NCBI GenBank assembly: GCA_027475525.1
Contig: JAMWFC010000120.1
Coordinates: 434,001-498,000, forward strand
Direction of reading: 5' to 3'
Source: Macrolepiota albuminosa
Lineage: Eukaryota; Basidiomycota; Agaricomycetes; Agaricales; Agaricaceae
DNA: 64,000 nt
Part shown: one piece after another, positions 1-9,446 of the stretch
Layout of the letters: each line of letters starts with the position of its first letter
Numbering within the stretch: position 1 is the first letter of the stretch
The notes under the pieces: model-generated
Told to the model about the DNA's origin: nothing
Seen by the model: only the letters and a program-made list of their open reading frames with translations
Databases searched by the model: none
Made by a program: the position numbers and the translations under genes

Positions 1-3000
1 ATTAAGAGGAAGTTGGAAGCAGGGGTTTATGAGAGGTCAAACTCCTCATATAGATCACAATGGTTTGCTGTTCTGAAGAAGGATGGGAAAAGTCTAAGGC
101 TTGTGCACAGTTTAGAACCTCTAAACAAAGTCACTATAGCTCATTCTGGAGTACCTCCTGCTACAGAAGAACTGGCCAACCACTTTGCTGGAAGAGCATG
201 TGGTGGGATGTGTGACCTCTATGTTGGATATGATGAAAGGACTTTGGACCCTAAGTCTAGAGACTATACCACCTTTCAGACACCTTATGGAGCTCTGAGA
301 TTGGTGACATTGCCAATGGGATGGACTAATTCAGTTCCCATCTTCCATGATGATGTTACTTATATCTTGCAAGATGAGATACCTCATGTCACTTGGCCTT
401 ATATTGATGATGTTCCAATAAGAGGACCTGAGACTAGGTATGAGTTGGAAGGAGGAGGGTATGAGACTATTGCAGAGAATCAAGGGATTAGGCGCTTTGT
501 ATGGGAGCACCTGAACAATGTCAATAGAGTTGTTCAGCGCATCAAGTATGCTGGAGGAACCTTCTCAGGGACTAAGTCTGTGCTATGTGCAGATGAAATC
601 ACTGTAGTGGGTCACTTGTGTTCTTATGAGGGGCGCAAGCCAGAGACAAAGAGATATGCAGTGGTCATGAGTTGGGGAGACTGCCGCAATGTCTCTGAGG
701 TTAGGAAGTTCTTGGGAACTTGTGGTACCTTCAGGATGTTCATCCAGGACTATGCCAAGATCTCAGAGCCTATCAATAGGCTCACTAAGGATGATGTGGC
801 TTTTGTCTGGGAGGAAGAACAGAAGGAGGCCATGAAGGAGATGAAGAGGAGGTTAGCAAGTTGTGCAGCTCTGAGACCTATAGACTATGAGTCTGAAGGA
901 GCTGTCATCTTGGCAGTAGACACTTCTTGGATGGCTGTTGGGTTTGGAATCTTCCAAGAAGACAGTACAAATCCAAAACAGAGGACTTGTGCTAGACTGG
1001 GGTCCATTACCTTGAATGAGAGGGAGGCTAGGTTTTCACAACCTAAGAGAGAGCTGTATGGTCTTATGAGGGCATTACAAGTTAGCAGCTATTGGTTACT
1101 AGGGTGCAGAAAGCTTATCATTGAGAGTGATGCTAAATACCTCAAGGGCATGCTGAGCAACCCAGGAATAGGACCTAATGCTACTATAATGCGCTGGGTA
1201 GAAGCTGTACTTATGTATCACTTCACCTTGAGGCATGTGCCAGGAAAGACTTTCAGTATGGATGGTCTATCTCGCAGGGAGAAGCAACCAGGAGATGAAG
1301 AGTATCCTCCTGTGGACTCATCTTTACTGGATGATCCAAAGCCAATGTCCTTTGAGTATCCAGATGAGATTAACAAAGTACCTGGCTGGGAGGAACATGT
1401 GCCCCTCAAGTTAGAGGACTTCATGGATGAGATTGATACAAGAGGAGGCTACTTGTTAGCAGTCACTCCAGAAGATGTACAGGAAGAAGTGAGATTGGGT
1501 AAAGACAGAGAGCAAGGGATAGCCTTAGGCTTACAAGAGCAGAGTACTAAAGCAGGGACTACACTGAATCCAGTAGCAGTCTTAACTTTATCTACACTCT
1601 TGCTGCCAGAAAGGCCCTCTGCCTCTACTGTAGAAGAGTACCAGGAAGAGAGGAGAACTGAGAAGGGGAAAGCCTTAGATAACCTCTTACCCCTAGTACA
1701 GGACTGGCTTAGGCATCCTGGAAAGGTACCCAGAGAGGTGAAAGAAGGGCAATTCCTTAGATTTGCAAGGCAGTTCTTCTTTGATCTCAAGGGAAGGTTT
1801 TACAAGAGAGGAGAAGAGGGGAAGCACAAGCTAGTCATAGAGAAGGACAGGAGGATGTATATGTTAAAATCAGCTCATGATGCACTTGGTCACAGAGGGA
1901 CCTTTGCAACTAAGGCTTTACTGGAGGAGAGGTTTTGGTGGCCAGAAATGGAAGCTGATGTAAAGTGGTATATAGACACTTGTCATGCTTGCCAAGTTAG
2001 GCAGAAAGTTGCAGTATGCAGGCAGCCTGTGGTAGCCTATACTCCCAGTATATTTGAAACCATACACTTGGATACCATGCATATGACACCAAGTTCAAAT
2101 GGGTGCAAGTATATTGTACATGGGAGGTGTGCTTTAACCTCATGGATGGAGGGTAGACCTTTGAAGAAGGATAACCACAAGTTGATTGGGCAGTGGTTGT
2201 TTGAAGAAGTGATCTGTAGATGGGGCTGTATAAGCACCATTGTAACAGATAATGCTGGGCAGTTCACAAAAGTGGTACATTGGCTATCTAAGAAGTATGG
2301 GATACAGGGCATAACTATTGCTCCCTATAATTCTAGAGCTAATGGGAGGATAGAGAGACCACATTGGGATGTGAGGCAGGCCTTGTATAAAGCCTGTGAA
2401 GACAGAACCAAGTGGTACTGGTTCTTCTGGCATGTAATGTGGGCAGACAGGATTACAGTTAGAAAGAGATTTGGGTGTTCCCCATTCTTCTTAGTAACTG
2501 GAGCACATCCTATACTACCCTTGGACTTAGTGGAAGCCACTTGGTTGGTAGACTGGCCTGATGGACCAGTGTCTACAGAAGACTTAATTGGCTTAAGGGC
2601 TCAAGCACTGGCAAAGCACTACCAGCATGTGGAGGACATGAGGACTAGAGTTAGCAAGGAGAAGTTGAGATGGGCAGAGAACTTCACAAGAGAAAATGAA
2701 GCTTCTATTAAGGAGTACAAGTTCAAGCCAAGAGACTTAGTACTGGTTAGGAATATAGTGGCAGCTAAATCTCTAAGTGGGAAAATGTCTGCTCGCTATT
2801 GGGGACCTATGGTAGTGTTGACTAGGACTAAGGGAGGCAACTATATAGTGGCAGAGTTGGATGGTACTGTGTGGCAAGAAAGAGTAGCTGCCTTTAGGGT
2901 TATACCTTACAAGGCTAGGCAGCAAATCACTCTGCCTACTAGCATAGAGGAATGGATTGATATTATTCCTTCTAAACTACAAGAGTTAAGAGAGGAAAGG

Positions 3001-3069
3001 CAGGAAGGACAAGTAGAAGAAGACCTTTATCTCAGGGGTGTGCACTTAGGAGAAGAACAGGAAGAATAA
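1..3069 (+). CDS. Element A Pol: reverse transcriptase, RNase H, integrase (5' partial)
   Basis: The frame is open from the window edge to TAA at 3067-3069, about 1,020 codons without a stop. Reverse transcriptase fills roughly residues 1-260, with catalytic YIDD near residue 134. RNase H follows at about 290-430, with conserved pieces VDTSWMAVGFG and ESDAKYLKGM. Integrase has an HHCC zinc module near residues 625-665 (HDALGH, then CHAC) and a DDE core with D in LDTMHM (about 690), D in TDNAG (about 750) and E in GRIERPH (about 784). The protein copies its RNA into DNA and inserts it into the genome. No chromodomain is visible at the C-terminus. It is a sister of the element B Pol. By eye there are fewer than ten CpG in 3,069 bp, yet the frame is intact, unlike B and C. 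Confidence 0.93.
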   Translation: MKRKLEAGVYERSNSSYRSQWFAVLKKDGKSLRLVHSLEPLNKVTIAHSGVPPATEELANHFAGRACGGMCDLYVGYDERTLDPKSRDYTTFQTPYGALRLVTLPMGWTNSVPIFHDDVTYILQDEIPHVTWPYIDDVPIRGPETRYELEGGGYETIAENQGIRRFVWEHLNNVNRVVQRIKYAGGTFSGTKSVLCADEITVVGHLCSYEGRKPETKRYAVVMSWGDCRNVSEVRKFLGTCGTFRMFIQDYAKISEPINRLTKDDVAFVWEEEQKEAMKEMKRRLASCAALRPIDYESEGAVILAVDTSWMAVGFGIFQEDSTNPKQRTCARLGSITLNEREARFSQPKRELYGLMRALQVSSYWLLGCRKLIIESDAKYLKGMLSNPGIGPNATIMRWVEAVLMYHFTLRHVPGKTFSMDGLSRREKQPGDEEYPPVDSSLLDDPKPMSFEYPDEINKVPGWEEHVPLKLEDFMDEIDTRGGYLLAVTPEDVQEEVRLGKDREQGIALGLQEQSTKAGTTLNPVAVLTLSTLLLPERPSASTVEEYQEERRTEKGKALDNLLPLVQDWLRHPGKVPREVKEGQFLRFARQFFFDLKGRFYKRGEEGKHKLVIEKDRRMYMLKSAHDALGHRGTFATKALLEERFWWPEMEADVKWYIDTCHACQVRQKVAVCRQPVVAYTPSIFETIHLDTMHMTPSSNGCKYIVHGRCALTSWMEGRPLKKDNHKLIGQWLFEEVICRWGCISTIVTDNAGQFTKVVHWLSKKYGIQGITIAPYNSRANGRIERPHWDVRQALYKACEDRTKWYWFFWHVMWADRITVRKRFGCSPFFLVTGAHPILPLDLVEATWLVDWPDGPVSTEDLIGLRAQALAKHYQHVEDMRTRVSKEKLRWAENFTRENEASIKEYKFKPRDLVLVRNIVAAKSLSGKMSARYWGPMVVLTRTKGGNYIVAELDGTVWQERVAAFRVIPYKARQQITLPTSIEEWIDIIPSKLQELREERQEGQVEEDLYLRGVHLGEEQEE

Positions 3070-3910
3070 CTCAGTCTTCCTTGGGTCCTGGCAGGACTAG
3101 AGTGGAAAAGTGCAGAAAACCTGTGTGGTCATTGTACAATAACTAGTACAGTGGTTACAAATCAACTACATGGGTTTTGGACACAAGTTGGTGGGAATGA
3201 GAAGGGGTTGGCACAACAAGCACGCGTTGTTACGTTGCTGACGTGCTGAGTCGCGCGTTCTTAGAAACGTGACTGCGTAATCAAATCGTCGGTGCACCTG
3301 CTTATATAACGTCGCCACGCGTAATTGAGCACGTGCTTACATCAACGGTTGAGCGCGTCAACGCGCGAATATTATCATGGGCGTATTCGGCATGGGTGGA
3401 TAAAAGTTTATCAAGGCAGGGCTCCGAATGAGGGGAACAAGGCAGGAAATGTATTGGTCAAAATGGCGGACAGGAGTTTGTATCTACGACGTAGCCTAAG
3501 GGATCAAGTATTCGAGCGCAAAAGTGCGCCTGCGCAGAGTCGAACGTGCGGTCAGCCAGACCAAGCTGTCACTACTGAGACGTAAAAATCTAAAAAGGGA
3601 CACCCTACAGTGGTGGGCCACGTGTTGAGCCGTCGAAAGAGAACAAAAGGGGGAAGAGAGCGTACCAGAACAAGGGAACCGTGTATCGATATTGGAGATG
3701 CGGGTTCGGTTGTTCTGCGTGATTGGATAAGTGACGTGGAGGCAACAAAGGGACGCAAGAGAACTGAAGATTACCTGTGAAGTACGTTGAGAAATGGTAG
3801 TTCTGGCAAGGTGGACGGTGGTAATAGAGAGGAAGTGCGGAAGACAGGGAATGAGGCCAGAGACGCACCCAGAAGCGTCAGTGTGGGGGAAAAACAAAGA
3901 ATTACCCCAC
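3070..3910. other. Gene-free interval after element A pol
   Basis: The first 120 bp are CpG-poor like pol. From about 3190 the sequence becomes CpG-rich, with a TATATAA near 3303. The open frames here overlap on both strands and show no domain or splice pattern I trust. It could be the spacer between pol and the antisense gene of A, or the start of an LTR. Confidence 0.4.
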
Positions 3911-3914
3911 ACGA
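3911..3914. repeat. Target site duplication of element B (acga), left
   Basis: acga directly precedes the left LTR and recurs directly after the right LTR at 17075-17078. It marks insertion of B into A. Confidence 0.75.
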
Positions 3915-4957
3915 TGATGACGCCAACTGTGGTTGGGTGCGCTGGACGTATACGCAGTACAACGCCGTCTCCAACGCCTGGCGTACGGGTTTGTGAGGAG
4001 TCCCGGCAGGGTCCCGGTGTGCTCAAGCAGAGGTGATAGGGCGATGCGCTAGACGATAGCGCCTCGGGTGCTACCTAGCAAGTGGTAAGCGTCGTAGCTT
4101 AGGGGAAGTTATAGAGAAATAAACGAATAGCGCAGCGTAGCGTGCCCGTAGGTGGCACCATAAACGACAAAGACGAGATAGACAAAGCTAGCGCTGAACT
4201 TGGTGGCAAAGTCAGGCAACGCTAGCGCAATTTGAACGCTAAGTGTAACTGGGTGCTCAAGAGGTTACGATTCGTTGTTATATACATAGCAAGTAGCTAG
4301 TTTTTATACTATGCGCTACATTATTTCCAAAATAAGTCCATTGACGGCGCTACCGCTTAGCGCCTCCCTTCATGACTGTAGCTAACGGCCACCTGTCAAC
4401 GGCGACCTGCAGCACATGGGTGACGGCGACCAACGGCGACTCTAAAACTACTTAGAAGTGGTACGAGTTTGCTCACTTTTTGATGTAATTTAATTGGCCA
4501 TGCCATCCCGGGGTATGGTCGGGGAATCCTCGACAGACGCCGTGAGCGCTAATTCCGGCGCTAAACATTGTGCCATCTTTTGATAGATTTAAATGTCGGG
4601 TCTGCGTGTATCCTGTCTCGTCGTCATTGATTCTTTTAGACTTCTGATTGAGGTGCCTTGGTGATTGACAGCGCCAATTGCTAACTCCTTCCAGTACTGA
4701 TCGGGGTTTGGTCAGAGTCCCCTCCCGCCGTTATGCTAGCGCTATGAGTCCTGAGTCTTCTTGGTCTTCAAAGTAACTGAGTGGAGTGCGCTGAGGGGCT
4801 GATACTGGTGATTGAGATGAATGGACAAGTCTTGCCATAGAGCGCCCGCGCTAGGGCTGCTCTGTACCCAAGGCTGGTCGCTAGAGCCTTTAGTGTGTCA
4901 AGTGTTGGTCGGCCTATAATGTCCCTTGATGCGCTCAGTCCGAGTAGAAGCCTATCA
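3915..4957 (-). repeat. Element B 3' LTR
   Basis: On the plus strand it starts TGATGACGCC and ends GCCTATCA. It matches 16032-17074 along its full length of 1043 bp. Confidence 0.95.
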
Positions 4958-4992
4958 TCTCCCCCCAACTGAAAAATTGACTGTCCTCAGTC
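4958..4992 (-). promoter_or_regulatory. Element B polypurine tract and upstream hairpin
   Basis: On the minus strand the tract TTGGGGGGAGA (4968-4958) abuts the 3' LTR start TGAT, as expected for the plus-strand primer of reverse transcription. About ten bases before it lies GACTGAGGACAGTC (4992-4979), an inverted repeat able to form a 5-bp stem with an AGGA loop. The same 14-mer and tract stand before the LTR of element A at 18904-18937. Confidence 0.8.
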
Positions 4993-5046
4993 AAACGCCG
5001 TCGTTAATTTGACTGCGCTACGGTCCGTTTAATGCCGCCGGCGCCT

Positions 5047-5053
5047 TATAAAA
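5047..5053 (+). promoter_or_regulatory. TATA box of antisense gene 1 of element B
   Basis: TATAAAA stands 51 bp before the ATG at 5104. It suggests that the antisense gene has its own promoter just inside the 3' LTR. Confidence 0.6.
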
Positions 5054-5103
5054 GTCGTTTTCCGTACTTCACTTCCCCGTGTTTTCCTTCCCATCTTTCC
5101 AGT

Positions 5104-7223
5104 ATGTCCACTTCTTTCGACGCCTCTGCTCTCCGCAATTTCCTGGCTAAGGCCTCCTATTTATTTGATCGCGCTAAGTCTGTCGGTCCCGCCGATGCGC
5201 CACAAACCGTCCCTGGTATTATGCAACTCTATCGGCGCTGGCTCGTGGTCCGCGGCTCCGACAGTTCCTGGGAGCGGGGTGACGAGGTTCGCGAGTGGTG
5301 CGTGGCCCGGTACCGTGAGTTTGAGGGTGCCGATTGGTTGCGCCCTTTCGCGGACCTTTTCGTAAGTTTTCTAAGTTTGATTTTGGCGTTGTGGCGCTAA
5401 GGTTCAGTGCCCATACTAGGCTCCTTCCTTATCTGACGAGATCGACGCGTTGCTGGCTAGCACCGAGGTCAGCGAAGTAAGTCCTTCCTTCTCCTCCCCC
5501 CTTTTTCCACTGTTAATCCTTGAGTAGTCGGTTCCTGTCCCTTCTGTTCCTACCGCCCCTCCTTCTTCGACTTCTGTTCCGCCTCCTTCCGTTCTTGGCA
5601 GCCCTTTTCGTGGCGCTGCTTCTTCCACTCGCCCTGCCCCAAGCGCTGCTTCTCCCGTCCGTACTGCCCCTCCCCATTCGGCCATCAAACGTATTGCCGT
5701 TTCTCGTAGCGAGCCACGACCCGGCCCGACGCGCCCAACTTCTCACGGTCCTCCGCGTAATTTCGCCATTGTTATTGAACGAGTGCCTCCTGCTCGTGCT
5801 AGTTCTCCTCCCAAACGTACCGTGCGTTCTTTTCCTATCTTCCTTACTCCATTTTTCTGACTTCTCCCCCTTTCAGGTCAATCTCCCTGCTCGTGTTCCC
5901 CCTTTGTATGTCGTAAGTGCTTTGCTTGTTGTCGCTTGACTTTAGCGCCTAAATGTTAATGTCGATAGGCGCCTAACCAGACCATGTTCACTGACGCGGA
6001 GCTTCGCGACCTTTTGCGCCTTCGCCGTGATACTACCGTCATTGATACCGGCGTTCCGGCTGGTGTCCAAGTACTGGGCGGCAAGAAGAAGGTTACCGTC
6101 ACGCCCTTGGAGCGTCGCGCGTTTAGGGCAAAGATTGGCGCGGTAAGCACTGTTTTGCCCCTTTGGAGGTTCATGCCATCGCTGACTTCTTTCTTAGTGT
6201 GACAAGTGTTGGTCTGAGAACGACCCTGAGGGCTGCTGGTTTCCTACCGCGTCTCTGCCTTGCTATCGGTGCGATGCGTTGAAACGAGGCTGCGCCTTCA
6301 ACGGGATTCGTACTCGTGAACGTGGTAGGGACGCCATTATGCAAAGGAACTATGAGCGCGCAGTGTTGGTTCGTAATGCCCGGGACTTCGTGCTGCAACA
6401 ACGTGATTTGGCGGCTACTCACCAACCCACGGTAATCAGCGCAGCCAGCCTGGCGCTGCCGACTACCCAGGATGGTACTACCGTGGCGGCACCTTTTGCT
6501 CGCTCTCCTTGTCGTCCCGTCCTTTCGAAGCGTAAGCCTGTTGTCGCGTCTCCTGGCAAGAGCCCTGGTAAGCGCCGCGAGCTAGCGCCTGCTACGCCTG
6601 TGGTTTTGTCTTCGACCGAGTCTTCTACGGATGAGGGGGAAGGCACTGAGAGGGATGCCGAGGGAGAGGATGATGATGAAGCTGAGCCCGTTGTTGATGC
6701 CGATGCGCTGTTGGCGGTACGCGCTCTCCTGCTTCGCCTTACTCCCCCTATCGCCGCTAACTTTCTTCCGCCAGAGCTATGTCCCCCGGCGACGAGCGCC
6801 ATGAGTGGACACCCCGTGCGCCTGTAACTGTCCGGGTACGTCCGTTTTTGTTTGTTCCCCCTTTTCTCCCCTTTTCTAACCTTCCATAAGTTCGATCCCT
6901 TTTGGACTCCCCCTCCCGCTATGCGAGTTTCTGGTGACGCCTTCCCTTGGCTCGGGGACGAGTTCTCCTATCCTGTTACCCCTCTCCGCCCTTCTGCCGA
7001 CCTTCGCCAGCAACTCCGCCATATCGAGGATGCGACCAAAGCTGTTGGTCGCGAACTTGCCAACCTGCGTCCTCGCGTTTCCACCTTAGCTCGCCGCGAG
7101 CGCCTCCTTCTCGAGCTTCATGACGATATTACGGCTGCGCTTGAGTGGCAAGCGAGTAACTCGATCCAGGACGGGGACTTGCTTCCTTTGGGTGATCCCG
7201 CCCTTCCCGAGTATGATCCGTAG
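5104..7223 (+). CDS. Antisense cargo gene 1 of element B: six-cysteine (Zn2Cys6-like) coiled-coil protein
   Basis: I predict eight exons, all joined in phase 0: 5104-5361, 5420-5476, 5528-5821, 5877-5912, 5981-6142, 6198-6716, 6806-6835 and 6891-7223, giving about 562 residues. The first six exons are well supported by GT-AG sites; the sixth-to-seventh junction is uncertain (without it the frame stops at 6827). The N-terminus resembles genes 2 and 3. A Pro/Ser-rich stretch follows. Exon 6 opens directly with a cysteine cluster CX2CX8CX8CX2CX6C (CDKC, CYRC), then an acidic run, then a C-terminal coiled coil rich in Leu and Arg. Fungal Zn2Cys6 clusters bind DNA, so a DNA- or nucleic-acid-binding regulatory role is possible but inferred. 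It reads opposite to gag-pol. Its 3' end survives in the old copy E. Confidence 0.72.
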
Positions 7224-7702
7224 TTGCCGACCCTTAGCGCTTTTAAACTTTTATGGACTTAGTCTTTTTGATACGAACTTTGTAGTATGTGATCCTATAA
7301 TAAACGCTTCCCTTGGCTTCAAATCGTCAGTTTGTAAGTAATCAAAAAGAAAATAAGTAAAAGGGGAAACGCTCAGTAGATCATCATGGCGCAAAAACCC
7401 CTGTTGCCGGCGCGGCCCAATAGCCAATACTGCGCCAGCCTAAGTAGAAAATAGGAACTGTCTGGAAATAAATAAGCGGATCCATGTAAGAAGTAACACG
7501 TATAAAGAAATAGAAAACCAGTGATCGCTTTGTGGCTATTCGGTGATGGTGAGCATAAGCGCTAGGTCTAGAATGGCGATTTCCTTTCTGCGCGGTCCAA
7601 CCATGAGTCAAGCGCCTCTCATTGGCTAGTATCTTTGTCAGGGTCCTCGTTCTTTGTGAAACGTCCTCCCACGCTGTCGCCGTTCTAACTCTAGCCGTGT
7701 CC
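7224..7702. other. Spacer between antisense genes 1 and 2
   Basis: No gene is seen. A block around 7360-7405 (GGGAAACGCTCAGTAGATCA) is recognisable in decayed form at 53393-53440 in relic E, where pol follows directly. This marks the point after which genes 2 and 3 are extra in B. Confidence 0.5.
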
Positions 7703-7709
7703 TATAAAT
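7703..7709 (+). promoter_or_regulatory. TATA box of antisense gene 2
   Basis: TATAAAT lies 37 bp before the ATG at 7746. Confidence 0.5.
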
Positions 7710-7745
7710 TGCATATGCATCAACTGGATCTCATCAGTCTTCGCG

Positions 7746-8261
7746 ATGACCAGCCCGACCGGCCTGGTGTGGACTCCCCGCTGTGATCGTGCTCACGTCA
7801 TGATGGACCCTCCCACTTTCCTAGAGCGTGTCACCTCTTTCCTTCACCACTATCCTGCTGGCAGCGTGCCAGAACTGGACGATGGCGTCCTCGAATTAAG
7901 TCGTCGCTGCCAGTTGCTGCGTGCGGCCTGTGAGATCTGGTCGGATAGCAAACCTCTGATGCAGTTTGGTATGGAGAAGGCCTGGAGTCGCATTTTTCAG
8001 GTGCGCTCCTGCCTTTTTCGCCCTCTTCTTTGCTGACAGTCGCTAATTAAAGCAAATTCCTCCCACCTCCACGCGAGAGCGTCTTGAGCTGCTGCTGGAA
8101 GAAAGCCACTATCTGGTCCGTCTGTCCTTACCCCGTTACTCCTTTCTTTTCCTGTCTAACCGCGCCTTCTTCACCAGTCTCCTCGTTCTTCTACCGGTGG
8201 TCGCCTCTTTCGTGGCCCCTCTGACGGAGGGACGCGTCTCCTCCTGTTGCCCGCTCCTTGA
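7746..8261 (+). CDS. Antisense cargo gene 2 of element B: small protein paralogous to gene 3
   Basis: Three phase-0 exons, 7746-8000, 8053-8115 and 8178-8261, encode about 133 residues. The first exon carries a helical domain (PPTFLERVTSFLHHYPAG, then LSRRCQLLRAACEIW) that aligns with gene 3 (PAILDRIEHFLAIMPTGG, then LVRRYRILLDASTEW). No cysteine cluster, signal peptide or membrane segment is visible. The C-terminus is short and Ser/Arg/Gly-rich. The function is unknown. It may be a short duplicate of the N-terminal domain of gene 1. It is absent from relic E. Confidence 0.6.
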
Positions 8262-8503
8262 TTTGCTTCCGCCTCCCGTGTCGTTTATGTAAGGTGATCT
8301 TCCCTTCTCCGTAGCGCCACAGAACTGACAGATTTTAGATTCTTGATTTCCAATGTCGTCGTATATTAAATGCATCGTTGTTGTCGCCCCCCCCCCCTCG
8401 TGATTGTTTCGCCCATGTAAAAGTTCCTAAGTCGCTGCGACCCTGCAAGTAGCTAGAGATATTTTATGGGCTCTGCCGCCCTTAAGTTTGTTAGTATTTC
8501 ATC

Positions 8504-9222
8504 ATGCCAGCCCCCTCCATACTTCTCCCAGATCCGGAACTTCCTCACCGCCCCGCGATCTTGGATCGTATTGAACACTTCCTGGCTATTATGCCTACGG
8601 GGGGTTTCCCTCATGAAAACGGAAATACCATGACCCTGGTGCGCCGATATCGCATCCTGTTGGACGCCTCCACCGAATGGATGATAGACCAGGATGAGTC
8701 TCTGGTCACGGTTCGCCTCCTGTTAGCGCGTATCTTGTTTGTTGCTCATGTGTTCGCAGTCGACTATTACGCCTAGCGCAGCAAGTTTGGCGAGCCTTCT
8801 TCGGGAGACTGGCAGTTTGGTTAGTCAATAGCTCTTTCCTTCTGACCTTGGGTTGCTAATTCCATGCCGTTGCCAAGAGCCTTTCATGGCTTCCCCTTCC
8901 GCTCCTGGTTGAGTCCCGTGCCCGTAGGGCAGTCCTCGACCGCGTGGTCTTTCCTTTCCCGCCCTCGCTTCAGCCCTCCTACGGGGAGTGGGACCTTTCC
9001 CCCGAACTCGCTGCCCCTCCTCCAGGCGCTCCTCCTGCGCCAACTCCTAGCGCTCCAGTACCTTCATCCTGCATTCCTCCCGCCGTACCTCGCAACGCGC
9101 CGCCTTCGAGCATTCCGGTGCCTACACCAGGCGCCCCTCTTCCTCCTTCAGGCGGTCCTCCCTCCTTTAGGTGGCCCAGGGAGCGAGTCCGAGGTTCTCG
9201 TCGCCGGTCTTCTTCAGCGTAG
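8504..9222 (+). CDS. Antisense cargo gene 3 of element B: helical domain plus Pro-rich tail
   Basis: Exons 8504-8736, 8777-8819 and 8878-9222 give about 206 residues, with phases matching at both junctions. The second intron has a GCTAAT branch-like motif. The N-terminal 80 residues are paralogous to gene 2. The C-terminal part is Pro/Ala/Ser-rich and ends in a basic run (SRRRSSSA). I know no named domain for it. The stop at 9220-9222 lies inside a 77-bp artefactual duplication, which therefore leaves the reading frame untouched. Confidence 0.6.
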
Positions 9223-9302
9223 CTCCAGGCGGTCCTCCCTCCTTTAGGTGGCCCAGGGAGCGAGTCCGAGGTTCTCGTCGCCGGTCTTCTTCAGCGTAGC
9301 TC
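9149..9302. repeat. Exact 77-bp head-to-tail duplication (likely assembly artefact)
   Basis: Copies 9149-9225 and 9226-9302 are identical. The period is 77, as in eleven other places in the window. Confidence 0.9.
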
Positions 9303-9446
9303 GTAACGTAGTAGCCGTAGTTGATTTTGTGTCCTCGCCTGTACCATAGCTATTTATGCCATCCAATATGCCTTCCGAAAGGGAAACATGACCTAAGTTT
9401 ACTTAACGGGGGCGCTAACACCTAGCGCCTCGTCCTTCGCCTTCAT

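Larger units (their letters stand above)
1..3914 (+). mobile_element. Ty3-like LTR retrotransposon A, left part
   Basis: This holds the 3' two thirds of pol and the sequence behind it. The 5' LTR and gag lie beyond the window. The element is interrupted after position 3914 by element B; the short direct repeat acga at 3911-3914 recurs at 17075-17078. I infer that it continues at 17079-19744, because the polypurine tract and LTR there resemble those of B and because A and B have sister pol proteins. The alternative is that A ends near 3210 and the right part belongs to another element of the same clade. Confidence 0.7.

Noticed and set aside
3325..3585. Short plus-strand frame after A pol
   Set aside because: No motif, overlaps larger frames on the other strand; likely chance.
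5416..6802. Long minus-strand frames opposite antisense gene 1 of B
   Set aside because: They are shadows of GC-rich coding sequence; the plus strand has matching splice sites and the cysteine cluster.
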